A program made the position numbers and the translations under genes. The notes under the pieces were generated by a model. That model was not told where the DNA came from. It saw nothing but the letters and a program-made list of their open reading frames with translations, and did not search any database. From NCBI GenBank assembly GCA_946406115.1, contig OX291545.1, forward strand, positions 7,826,001 through 7,890,000: DNA of 64,000 bases, written 5' to 3'. This DNA is from Apoda limacodes. Taxonomy: Eukaryota > Arthropoda > Insecta > Lepidoptera > Limacodidae. Each line of letters opens with the position of its first letter. Positions within the stretch are counted from its first letter, which is position 1. Below, piece by piece: positions 23,701-30,370 of this stretch.

Positions 23701-24394
23701 AAAATCCTCAAAAGTAAGGTGACCAGTAAACACCCATATTTTCCTAATTAAGTTATTTATCCGATTTAAGAAGTTAGTAATAAAAAATGTTTCAAAGTAT
23801 CGCATCGTAATAGTTGGGAGTTGACACGCCTTTTGCTAACGGGTGCCAGGAGTCGTCGTACTCAAGGTCGCAGCCGCCCTTTGATCCACCCACCTTAAAT
23901 CGCATAGGAACGATGATTTTAAATGTGATGTGTCCCTATTACAGTTAAAATATTTGCACATTAAACTAAGGCAAATGTAAAGCATATCATCTTTTTAAAG
24001 TAAGTATCGAAAATGGCGTCCATTTCAGTAAGCGACTTTAAGTAAAGCGTAGAATTCTCTTTTCAGTGTGTTTAGGCGTTTCTAGCATCACATGACAATG
24101 TTCCTTTGAAGTATATCTGAAACTGAAATGCAAGAGAATACTGATGCTATTTTGGCAAGGGAGTTGCTAGAAACGCGGTCACAACCTCCTACGTGTGGCC
24201 TGGCGGGCCCCACACAGCCGGGTCTGTAGTCGCCCCGCCCTCCCCCTGCACTAGACGACGCAAGAACATCGGCCGTAAGCGTCTGATGGTTACACAATAA
24301 ATAATACTAAACCCTTTATGTTTAATATTTTTACCTTGATATCTTTATCTTCGTTTATGTATTCCACGTGCACATTTGTATGATCAGACGACAT
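3000..24394 (-). CDS. Spps: Sp1-4-class (Spps-like) transcription factor, 5' and middle part, 11 exons
   Basis: Eleven exons join in frame from an ATG at 24394 to a donor at 2999, giving 496 residues that continue past the left edge. The sequence shows an N-terminal SP box (SPLALLAATCSRL, about residues 27-39), which is diagnostic of Sp1-4 proteins, then about 36 consecutive glutamines and long Q/G/V/I-rich stretches with hydrophobic-glutamine motifs typical of Sp transactivation domains. Family knowledge: Sp proteins bind GC boxes through three C-terminal C2H2 fingers; Drosophila Spps also acts at Polycomb response elements. No zinc finger is encoded here, so those exons must lie left of position 1. 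Every junction is GT/AG and phase-compatible. The family call is firm; orthology to Spps rather than another Sp paralogue is inferred from the glutamine-rich build, since btd and Sp1 of flies belong to the Sp5-9 groups. Confidence 0.85.
3125..3350 (+). repeat. dispersed repeat ('CTAGC...CGCCCGCCCTAAATT' family), copy 1
   Basis: The sequence runs CTAGCTTTTGCCAGC, GCCCGCCCTAAATTTGG, ACTCCCACGGGAAC, GGGATAAATAGCAGTCTATG and ends at GTCGTTTGAGCAGGAAGAAG. This is a common lepidopteran interspersed repeat layout; related pieces lie at 4800-5070 and 14678-14900. Confidence 0.55.
3563..3763 (-). mobile_element. tRNA-derived SINE (family A) copy
   Basis: The complement carries a B-box-like GGGTTCGATCC and the family tail (AAGCCTTGCTTAGTTTTGG, then CCAGAAGGCGTTGTG). 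Related copies are at 13690, 16030, 16678, 27408, 34141 and 58456. Confidence 0.6.
4343..4429 (-). CDS. Spps: Spps exon 10 (29 codons)
   Basis: TTCACAG|ATG acceptor and GTACAG|GTAATA donor, phase 0 at both ends. It encodes MQAQPQVANVLTPSGQIQQI then QIASLANVQ, a motif of the second glutamine-rich activation region of Sp1-4 factors. Confidence 0.85.
4800..5070 (+). repeat. dispersed repeat ('CGCCCTAAATT' family), copy 2
   Basis: It has ACCCGCCCTAAATTCGG near the start and CAGCGTGAAGAAGTAACAGA at the end, and resembles 3125-3350. A 119-codon open frame (4766-5125) runs across it, but its product is repeat-derived and I do not treat it as a gene. Confidence 0.45.
5883..5994. repeat. perfect 56-bp tandem duplication
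   Basis: Two adjoining copies of a unit starting AATTCATATTAATATTGAGT and ending CATACTTATACGTGT are identical. No function is visible. Confidence 0.85.
6525..6775. repeat. degenerate tandem repeat (AAAATTAGGGAAAAA / TTTGGCTATTTTT)
   Basis: Three to four diverged copies of a unit combining TCGTAAAATTAGGGAAAAA with ACTAATTTGGCTATT recur at roughly 60-110 bp spacing in the intron before Spps exon 9's donor side. Confidence 0.6.
6999..7174 (-). CDS. Spps: Spps exon 9 (58 codons + 2 nt)
   Basis: ATTTAG|GT acceptor and CAGCAG|GTATAT donor. It encodes a V/G-rich region (GVAVRGAVSGVGGVGSMG), then MVPVQVPVSVANGHTVYQTV and a Q-rich end (LQIIPQLQQ), matching the part of Sp proteins before the second glutamine-rich domain. 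Confidence 0.85.
7175..9595. other. Spps intron, no gene seen
   Basis: AT-rich and noncoding. A 15-bp inverted pair (GCAGCACGAAAAGGG near 8074 and its complement near 8589) could be MITE ends, but the rest of the arms does not match. Confidence 0.35.
9600..9835. mobile_element. foldback MITE family D, copy 1
   Basis: The left end has CACAGCCTATACATTTATTT, ATTCAAACAGTCGGTCATCG; the right end has GTCTAGACGTCTGTCATCG and AAATAAATGTTTGGGCTGTG, its rough complement. Two more copies with the same ends are at 11110 and 60262. Confidence 0.6.
10645..10959 (-). CDS. Spps: Spps exon 8: repeated TIP motif region
   Basis: CTAACAG|AG acceptor and GACAAG|GTTGGT donor; the phase 1 end matches exon 9, which begins with GT. 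It is the largest exon in the window and encodes residues 285-390. Its first half repeats a [L/I]TIPxSx motif about five times, then becomes S/T/V-rich and ends with a polar, K/N/S-rich stretch. Reading continues in frame past the donor to a stop at 10604-10606, so intron retention would truncate the protein. Confidence 0.82.
11110..11312. mobile_element. foldback MITE family D, copy 2
   Basis: It has the same layout: CACAGCTCATAAACATTCAT at the left, and CCTTCGATGGCTGACTGTAT with AATGTTTAGGCTGTG at the right, in the intron between Spps exons 7 and 8. Confidence 0.6.
11313..12358. other. Spps intron, no gene seen
   Basis: AT-rich and noncoding. No further repeat with recognisable borders is visible. 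Confidence 0.35.
12359..12461 (-). CDS. Spps: Spps exon 7 (34 codons + 1 nt)
   Basis: TTTTCAG|AAT acceptor and ACTG|GTAAGT donor. It encodes NFSGMGQVSLVNGQLVRTPV and LPAGFLQNVMHLP. It ends in phase 1, completed by AG at the start of exon 8 to give Glu. Confidence 0.82.
12462..13518. other. Spps intron with a CpG-rich insert
   Basis: Noncoding. A CpG-rich patch at about 13082-13145 lies between two near-identical copies of TAAGGGATAAAAANTCCTTAA (about 13060 and 13194), which could be the remnant of an insertion. Confidence 0.35.
13519..13638 (-). CDS. Spps: Spps exon 6 (40 codons)
   Basis: TTGCAG|CAA acceptor and GCACAG|GTACTA donor, phase 0 at both ends. It encodes a glycine-rich start and then VAPMQAVTVDGQEALFIPAQ, matching the 'VDGQ...' region seen between the glutamine-rich domains of Sp factors. 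Confidence 0.82.
13690..13925 (-). mobile_element. tRNA-derived SINE (family A) copy
   Basis: The plus strand reads GCGCCATCTGGCCACAAACT, TACCAGACAACGGATACAAA and TTTGTCCTGTGCGAGAATCG, the reverse of the family. It lies in the intron between exons 6 and 5. Confidence 0.6.
14325..14441 (-). CDS. Spps: Spps exon 5 (39 codons)
   Basis: CTTTAG|GTG acceptor and TTACAG|GTATGT donor, phase 0 at both ends. It encodes VITMQQLQSLLGSGVVGGES, then a Q-rich end (QQLLQIHPQLLQ) of the hydrophobic-glutamine type used by Sp activation domains. Confidence 0.82.
14678..14900 (+). repeat. dispersed repeat ('CGCCCTAAATT' family), copy 3, degraded
   Basis: It has TTGCTGCCTGCGCTAAATTT at the start, a TTATTCCTGCGGAAAGTTTC stretch, AGGATATAATCTATGTCC, and an AACCAAATCGTTTCGTAG end, matching the order of motifs at 3125-3350. 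Confidence 0.4.
15630..15870 (-). mobile_element. SINE (family B) copy
   Basis: On the minus strand it carries GGTGGCCTAGGGGTCTGGAT, AAAAATCGTAACAAAACCTG and AAGTCCACAATCCGCACCAG. The plus-strand copy at 29248-29510 has the same order. Confidence 0.55.
15918..16255 (+). mobile_element. tRNA-derived SINE (family A) with inverted tail piece
   Basis: The body (from about 16030) has AGCCTAGTTGGTAATGTAGC (A box) and GGGTGTGGGTTCGATTGCCG (B box), and ends GGCCAGATGGCGCTTTGTG. The left edge (15918-15957) is the tail in reverse, so the whole forms a weak foldback of about 330 bp. Confidence 0.6.
16258..16672 (-). repeat. dispersed repeat ('GGGCGTTCCATCTA' family), copy 2
   Basis: In reverse complement it matches 2155-2420: GCGCATCTGATAATTTCAGC at one end, TAGCGCAAAATACCCACCTC in the middle, and TAGATGGAACGCCCT at the other. 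It is longer than copy 1. Confidence 0.55.
16678..16866 (-). mobile_element. tRNA-derived SINE (family A) copy
   Basis: The plus strand has ACCAGACAACGGACACAAAT, TTGTCCTGCGCGGGGATCGA and CCCACTGAGCCACAGAGCTC, the complement of a tRNA-like head. It lacks the outermost tail. Confidence 0.6.
17100..17174 (-). CDS. Spps: Spps exon 4 (25 codons)
   Basis: TTTTCAG|GGA acceptor and CCGCAG|GTATAC donor, phase 0 at both ends. It encodes GNELSAAIANAANTVPNGIQ followed by VQQPQ, an Sp-type Q/N/A-rich piece. Its length is a multiple of three, so it could be skipped without a frameshift. Confidence 0.8.
17549..17811 (-). CDS. Spps: Spps exon 3: polyglutamine and Q-rich domain
   Basis: The acceptor AACAG|GT takes two bases of a split serine codon; the donor is ACG|GTTAGT. 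The exon holds about 36 uninterrupted CAA/CAG codons (residues 64-99), then a Q-rich stretch with AQIIQQVQGD and LRVISSAVVQQL. The antisense poly-leucine and shifted poly-N/S/A readings here are shadows. Because CAA and CAG are mixed, slippage should be slower than in a pure CAG tract. Confidence 0.88.
18325..18400. repeat. 34-bp direct duplication next to Spps exon 2 donor
   Basis: GTAATAAAACAGGGTTGGCA and GTAGTAAAACAGGGTTGGCA, each followed by AAGTTAAAAA, lie back to back within about 90 bp of the donor. Confidence 0.7.
18415..18529 (-). CDS. Spps: Spps exon 2: SP box (residues 21-59)
   Basis: The acceptor TTTTTTTAG|GAG and donor TTCA|GTTAGT bound 38 codons plus one base. It encodes the conserved N-terminal SP box SPLALLAATCSRL followed by a short Q/E-rich tail. 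A 34-bp direct duplication (about 18330-18400) lies just beyond its donor. Confidence 0.9.
18530..20165. other. large Spps intron, left part
   Basis: Noncoding. A short piece of the GGTTCCGTACC family (GTGCGCGAGTCCGACTCACA, then TTGGCCGGTTTT) sits at 19216-19260. I see nothing else. Confidence 0.35.
20168..20640. repeat. minisatellite array, about 45-50 bp unit
   Basis: About ten diverged copies of GTGTCTGATATGGAGATCAA plus AATTTGACTGCATACAGGAG. Alternating variants ('GTGCCTGTTATAGAGGCC') recur about every 180 bp, which suggests a higher-order unit of four. The open frame across it is a by-product. Confidence 0.8.
20641..21834. other. Spps intron, no gene seen
   Basis: AT-rich and noncoding, with no recognised repeat borders. 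Confidence 0.35.
21835..22036. mobile_element. hairpin MITE with about 85-bp arms
   Basis: Arms 21835-21919 and 21952-22036 are reverse complements with few mismatches, sharing CCCATGAAAGCAATTTGG / CCAAATTGCTTTCAGGGGG. They are separated by about 32 bp. Confidence 0.75.
22037..23575. other. Spps intron, no gene seen
   Basis: Noncoding. A C-rich patch at 22900-22930 and an open frame of 67 codons at 22270 have no supporting features. Confidence 0.35.
23576..23608 (-). CDS. Spps: possible alternative first coding exon of Spps
   Basis: ATG at 23608 opens an 11-codon reading (MKMVEETDGKE) that ends at GAG|GTTTGT in phase 0, the same phase as exon 1, so it would also join the SP-box exon in frame. 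There is no convincing acceptor upstream: the only nearby AG is inside the codons and would break the frame from exon 1. I therefore read it as an alternative start exon. It is short, so chance remains possible. Confidence 0.4.
24180..24262. promoter_or_regulatory. GC-rich islet with an Sp-type GC box in Spps intron 1
   Basis: A short GC-rich block contains CGCCCCGCCC (24230-24239), the complement of GGGCGGGGCG, a strong Sp1-family site. It lies between exon 1 and the possible alternative first exon, where a second promoter would be expected. Autoregulation by the encoded Sp factor is an inference only. Confidence 0.35.
24335..24394 (-). CDS. Spps: Spps exon 1 (residues 1-20)
   Basis: The exon runs from ATG to AAG|GTAAAA, in phase 0. 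It encodes a short acidic start, MSSDHTNVHVEYINEDKDIK. The ATG lies just inside the GC-rich promoter region, and no better upstream ATG is in frame. It splices in frame to the SP-box exon at 18529. Confidence 0.7.
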
Positions 24395-24399
24395 TATCT

Positions 24400-24970
24400 A
24401 GTTCACAGTCGCAGACAATTATTTTACTTTGTTCACGAAAATAACGCACCATTCTCACGACCAGCCGCCGAGCTGCGGCGAGCGAACTGACGATCACAGA
24501 CGATCAAGCCGGACAAGTTTTGGAGTTCCGCCTCCTATTACAGTTGAATATAAAAATTTTATAAGTTTTGTTGGGTATTTCACCCTCGTCAGGTAATCTA
24601 GGATATAAGAATCTGGCTTAATCAGTTCAAGATATGTGTTTATAGTACATTTTCACTTTTAGGTTTGCAGCTAATTTTTTACCTGTTTAGTTTCTCTCTC
24701 GCTCTAAATTGACAGGTCTCGCTTGATCATTGGTAGGCAGCAGCTGCGCCTCACTTCTCCTCCCCCGTGATAGCCACACCGTAGCTCCGTTGCGGGTGCG
24801 GTGCGGCGGCGGGCCGCTGCCGCCCGATAATAATAATTGAAAGTAGGAAGGACGTAATAATGGGTGTATAACCTCGTGCCCGCGGCCTCCTTGGGCGGGC
24901 AAAAAATGCACACATGTCGAGTTTGTTAGCCCGCCAGCCGTGTCGGCACTCGGCTCACAATTCTGTAAAC
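24400..24970. promoter_or_regulatory. GC-rich promoter region of the Sp gene
   Basis: Immediately upstream of the exon 1 ATG the AT-rich background gives way to CpG-rich sequence, with a GC-box-like GGGCGGG around 24893-24899 and long GC runs at 24770-24835. The region has no coding frame I can support, although open frames exist because stops are rare in GC-rich DNA. I infer promoter and 5' UTR; the transcription start is not identifiable. Confidence 0.5.
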
Positions 24971-27404
24971 AAGTGATAAGGGTACGTTACGCTATTGCAT
25001 GTGCATGTCTTTGTTCACATGACTCCGACTCCGAAGACACACTATTCCTGCTACGGAAATGGTTGTTACAGCGTTTGTAATTTATTTATGCATTAGATAC
25101 GCTTGTATTGGTAAAAATAAATTGACTGAAAAATACAAATGAAATATTTTAAGGATAAATATATTAAGGTAGCATACTAGTGTCATTTTAATATTCGTCC
25201 ATATGGCTATGTTTGACATAGTAGTAATAATTATTTAAATTGATGATTAATTTTAAAAAAAATCCAAAAAAATACTGCAATTTTGTGAGGAAATGATAGA
25301 CAAAGTTTAAATGTAAAGTTTCATAGATGACTACAAATCAAATCAAATCAAACAATATTTATTCAAATAGATTACTAAGAAACACTTTTGAATCGTCAAT
25401 ACAATGTGAACAATGTTAATTTCTGCCAAAAAGAGCTAGACAGTGCTACATTTTCCACAAGGAATTTATTTGATCATTCCAAAATAATTTAGTAGTGGTA
25501 GGATTAATAATATAATCAATCATATTAATAATAATTATACATTAATATAAACCAGCAAAAGGCAACAAAACCACTATTAAAAGAATTATTTAAGATGCTT
25601 ACGACTGTAAAAGTTATAACATGATCCGACACACAACACCACAAAGGCCACATAAAAAGGTTAACGAAAACAGCTCTCGAGTTTAAGTTAAATTTTTATA
25701 ACGCGCTAGCACTCCACCGCGAGTTTGAATAAATAATCTTCTTCAAAATAGGTATAGAATATAGCCTACCTACCTATACCTATATGTATATATATATATG
25801 TGTATACTTACATTATTGTTAATTTTTATGCCTATACCGATCTCATTCTGAAGTAACGTAAGTAGCTTTAGTTAAGTTTTAATTCCTCTGTAACTGCTTA
25901 TAATTTTTGTATAGACACTTTAGAATTACTCCTGTGCAGTTCGGAGACTGTTATGCTCTACATTACTGTTTTCTTTAGCATATCTTGATTATGAACAAAT
26001 ATAGGTATATATGTACTATCTACTTACATATGTCAAAAGGTAGATAGGTAGAAAGGTAGGGAGATTAAGTACTTAATACGTTTGATACTTTGTGATTTTT
26101 TTTAATGTAGCTATTAATGCATTAACTCTTTTATTAATGGAATTGAACTGGTTCAAATTGAGAGTGAAAGTATAGCCAGCCACGTTTTATAAAGTGTCGG
26201 TTGCGGGCTCGCGAGACACCTTGAATCGAATCCACTATTACTATTATGCACGAATGAGCAACCGCCCCGAGTGAGTGTCCCCGGCTTAATTATTTTATAT
26301 TTTTTTCAAAGGACCTTCAACCTTAAGCAGTAAGCCATATAACATAGAATTATTCAAATATACTGTTGTGACCTGCATACTCAAGCAGACAATTTGCTAT
26401 GAAAGACGCATTCTATTATCTACCTTGAGTCTTCATAAAAGAGTATATATTTGTAACACGTGTACCAAAGTTCTAAGCCATTGTTATTGTCACAGAGTCT
26501 ATTATGGGTGTACCGTGCTTTACAGCATTCTACAGCAGGCAAACGCGACACGACCGCGACTTGACGCGACGTATGACGTGATGAAGCATTCAATATTGTT
26601 TGCGTTTTTAATAAACATTTAATTAGTGAATAAGCATTTCGTGATAATGATTTAATATTATTCATGTTAGCTTATTAGTGCACTCCCTCGTATTCAGTTT
26701 TTTTTCGCACATCCCAAAGCAGCCATCATATTAAATGTATAGTGTGTTTTGTGTGGATACGGATTAGGTAATGTACAAACGCACTTAGTTTGGTTTTAAA
26801 TTTAAGTTAACTGTTACATGATAGTCAGTTAAGCATTCCCTAGCGACGTTTTATAGGTAGGTATACTATACCTAAGTCAAAATAAATTATCGGTAGGAAA
26901 AAAAAACTCAGTAAGCAAGATTTGTGGTTACCCTACAAGATCATTATCAGGATTGATCGTTTCCTTTCCTTTACCAAGGTGATCTACTGTTTGTATCTTT
27001 TCTTTACAATTGTGGGCTAGTGACCAAAAAATTACAATATTATTCTTAAAATTAAAATTTTGATCTGATATCAAATCAGAGTGAAAAACTGCAATGACAT
27101 CGCCACAAATACAGGTGTTATATAGAATATTATACTCCTGATGGAATGTGACAATAAATGTACATATTTCCGGAGCGTTTACCTTATTTCCAGATTTTGT
27201 TATCAATAAGCTGCCACGCTTTAGTGTTTTAGGCTTACAGAAACGGAAGTAGCAGTGGGCGGACCAGTCCACCCGCCTCCATCCCAGACACGCCCTAGCT
27301 TTCATACTACATTTGACACTAATTAACTTTTACTAATTAAATTAATTAAATTACAAGGCAAAAATGGCTATCAAATATAATATTTGTTTAATTTTATTTT
27401 TGGA
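24971..27404. other. intergenic sequence upstream of Spps
   Basis: No supportable gene. At 25335-25410 there is a CR1/L2-like LINE 3' tail (TATTTATTCAAATAGATTAC, AACACTTTTGAATCGTC). A 125-codon frame at 26928-27305 on the minus strand has no recognised domain. Confidence 0.35.
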
Positions 27405-27407
27405 CTT

Positions 27408-27652
27408 ATCACAACGTGCCATTTGGTTCCAAAGTCCCAAACTAAGCGAGAATTGCACTAAGTATGTGAAGGTATAAACCTACTGCATAAATGATTTAAA
27501 TAATTACATATTTTTTTTGTAAATATAGAAACCAACCTTCCTACCTACATATTACAAACCTACAGACTCAAAACTTAAAAAAATATTCATAATATGAACG
27601 TTTGTCCTGTATAGAAATCGAACCCGCTCCCTTTGTACAGCAGACAGCGTAA
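27408..27652 (-). mobile_element. tRNA-derived SINE (family A) copy, diverged
   Basis: The plus strand has CGTGCCATTTGGTTCCAAAG, CCAAACTAAGCGAGAA, and TTTGTCCTGTATAGAAATCG followed by AACCCGCTCC. Confidence 0.5.
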
Positions 27653-28090
27653 TATACGAGAACGAATACGAATACGGTACTTTTTTGATGATCACATGAT
27701 CAAAGATATATATCTACTAGTTGTAAGGATGTCATTGTTTAACTGAATCCGGAGACTTAGTTGATACCTACAGTGTACCAGTCCAGATATACGAAAACCT
27801 TTCTATAAGTTTTGAGTAGTATTTATCTGTATGCTATATAAATAAAACATTAGTTTTTTTTATCAGATACCGAGGTACTAATAGAAACTATGGACCTATT
27901 TGTGAGTGGAAAGCGCAATCACTTTATTCATAATAAATGTTATAGCGATGAATAGGAACGACAAAATTAATCTTCAGCAATTGAATTAAAAAAACACTTG
28001 TCACAAATATTTGGTTTACCTTAAAGGTAAAGACGCTATAGAAAATAACTTGCAGCCGCCGCAGATGATACTATAATTTTGATATTTTTG

Positions 28091-28810
28091 ATACCAATGC
28101 TAAAGAAAAGGATGACAGGTGACAAAAGTAATGAAAATAATAATTCTGCATCCCAAAACGAACGCGCCCTAAAACTGCTATGGCAATTTTACGATCCATC
28201 CTTCACATGACAGACCTAGACCTACCCAGCCGTATACATTTATATAGGTACTATAATATTACTATAGGTAGTTACTACCAACAGTTCAATCTTATGACAT
28301 CATCATTAGTAAGCAAAGCAATGTATCATATTCATAACTGACCACGACTACCTGATTGAGTGGTGATGAGGCTTGCGTGGTATGATGTCATATATTAGGT
28401 ACCTACCTAAGCTGATAAGCTAGCAGAATATATCATATAAAAAAAGAGAGTATCATAACTGTTGCACTAAGTATTTTTGATTATCTTAAAAAATAGTCTA
28501 TGAACAAGTTCATTCATTTGGGTTTTCTTACTTTCCAAAATTTATGTAAGATCTATCACGCTTCGATGAAAAAAAAAGAAAGAGTAGCAGTAGCTCCTTA
28601 GTTGGCAAGCTGAAAATGTAGTGGGTAGGTAACTATAATATTATTATAGTACCCATATAAATTTATACGGCTGCGTTGGTCTAGGTCTGTCGTGTGAAGG
28701 ATGGATCGTAAAATTGCCATAGCAGTTTTAGGGCGCGTTCGTTTTGGGATGCAGAATCATTATTTTCATTACCTTTGTCACCCGTCATCCGTTTGTTTAG
28801 CATTGGTATG
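28091..28810. mobile_element. foldback element with about 190-bp inverted arms
   Basis: Arms 28091-28279 and 28619-28810 are near-perfect reverse complements. A shared stretch is AACGAACGCGCCCTAAAACT on the left and its complement on the right. The 339-bp spacer has no coding frame. Confidence 0.8.
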
Positions 28811-29247
28811 TAACCTGAAAAATATTTCAATGATCCCCACTCCTGGTTATCCTAATTTCCTTTTTTTATTGGTTTGAGTCTGTTACTTTAAGAAGAGCAA
28901 TCTAGTGCAGTTGGTATCATCGCTCTCCTTGGCATAATGCTATAGTCATTACTCACATCCTTAGTGCATCCTACTTGTGTGGTTCCATGATTCGCTATAG
29001 AAAGAGACACAAACCCTAAAACACGTTGTCCATTAGCAGCTTAGTAATTTTCTGACAAATAGGTCTCCTCAATCTTTTCGTATGCAGATTTTATCGTTAT
29101 CATAGTTGGACTAGTGCGTTCACCAAGATTATTGATGATATAGCTTTATGAACGGATCGTAATCGCTGTAGTATTAAAAATCACAATGGAGGATGTCTTA
29201 TTGCTGATAAATGACGAATAGACTCTATGGTTTTCACTCTTTCTCGG

Positions 29248-29510
29248 GGGTGGCCTAGGAGGGATTACAGTGTCTATCTCGCGTTCTGAGGGGTGGAGGT
29301 TCGAGCCCGGCTTGTAAGTATTAGTCTTTATCTTAATTTCTCAAATACATTGTTTATTCACACAACTTGCTTTTCGGTAAAGGAAAAAAATCGTGAGGCA
29401 ACCTGCATATGTTTTTTTGGCGAAGGTATACATGTCAAGTCCACAATCCAATCCCACTTATGGAAAATGACCCAATCACCCTCAACTAATATAAGGTGAG
29501 AAGAGGGGAC
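29248..29510 (+). mobile_element. SINE (family B) copy
   Basis: It has GGGGTGGCCTAGGAGGGATT, GGAGGTTCGAGCCCGGC (B box), AATCGTGAGGCAACCTGCAT and AAGTCCACAATCCAATCCC. The tRNA-like head is clear. Confidence 0.6.
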
Positions 29511-29883
29511 TATCCAAACAGTGGAGACGTATAAGGCTGGTAAGGATGTAAATTACACTTGCTTTATTAATTACGTTGTTATAGAGCCATTTGGAACGAT
29601 TCTATGTAAATTATTTATCTCTGATAAGTGAAACTGTATTTTTTTAAATTAATATGCTAGTTACATCATAGTCAAGTTAACATTTCTCACAATTCTTAAC
29701 TGGTATCTTCATTTCCTTGACATGGAGTTGTTGTAAACTATTTTAAAGGTCCAGTTATTATTAAATCAGCAAGTGGAACGATTTCATTGTATTTTGTTAG
29801 AATCGAGTGGCATTGAAAGCCCTGTAATACTTCTTGATTTGTAAAGAAAACTGTCTCATAGTTTAAGCATTTAGATAAAGTGT

Positions 29884-29934
29884 ATGTCTGCCTACTTCGA
29901 TTTAATAATTAATTAAATCGAAGTAGGCAGACAT
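29884..29934. repeat. perfect 23-bp palindrome with 5-nt loop
   Basis: ATGTCTGCCTACTTCGATTT (continuing AAT) is repeated as its exact complement after AATTA. Confidence 0.9.
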
Positions 29935-30084
29935 TGTATAATTCATAACTGGTTTGTTATTATCAACTTATCTATTCATTAAAGCAACCGGCAGCAGTAT
30001 ATATATCCTTCTGATTGATATGCTTAAGTTTTTTTTATTTAAATATGATAAAATGAAAAATTAGTAAGTACACGGAAGAAATGC

Positions 30085-30185
30085 TCCCACCCACCGCCCG
30101 CCCGTGACCTGCACTGTGTGGGGGCGTTACCACCGCCCTACACTACGTCCGGGCCCACGTAACGGTGCAACTTTTCCCGCCAAAA
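30085..30185. promoter_or_regulatory. isolated GC-rich islet with GC/CACC-box-like motifs
   Basis: About 100 bp of GC-rich DNA (CCCACCGCCCGCCCGTGACC, TGTGGGGGCGTTACCACC, CGTCCGGGCCCACGTAAC) sits in AT-rich intergenic sequence about 5.7 kb upstream of Spps. No frame or element is recognised. Enhancer or orphan promoter are both inferences. Confidence 0.25.
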
Positions 30186-30274
30186 CGATTGAAGTGAAAC
30201 ATTACGCAAGTTTAGTTTTTACTTAAGAATCAAATACCATAATCTGTATTGTTAATAAAATTAAATTTAAATGA

Positions 30275-30370
30275 AAAATATTTTTATTCGAATACTTTAA
30301 GAACTCTTTTAAACCGTCAAATGTTGTTCTCTTTATAGTCATACTTCTCCCGGTTCACAATGTTCTTGTC
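30275..30370. repeat. CR1/L2-like LINE 3' tail fragment
   Basis: TTTTTATTCGAATACTTTAA and GAACTCTTTTAAACCGTCAA match the layout of the tails at 25335, 35228 and 40210. Confidence 0.4.

Noticed and set aside
24687..24913. Two overlapping 70-codon frames in the GC-rich promoter region
   Set aside because: Stops are rare in GC-rich DNA. The frames contradict each other and match nothing recognised.
26928..27305. 125-codon open frame on the minus strand
   Set aside because: No recognised domain, no neighbouring exon with matching phase, and no sign of a promoter. Its length is near the upper end of what chance allows in 64 kb. Unexplained but not supportable as a gene.
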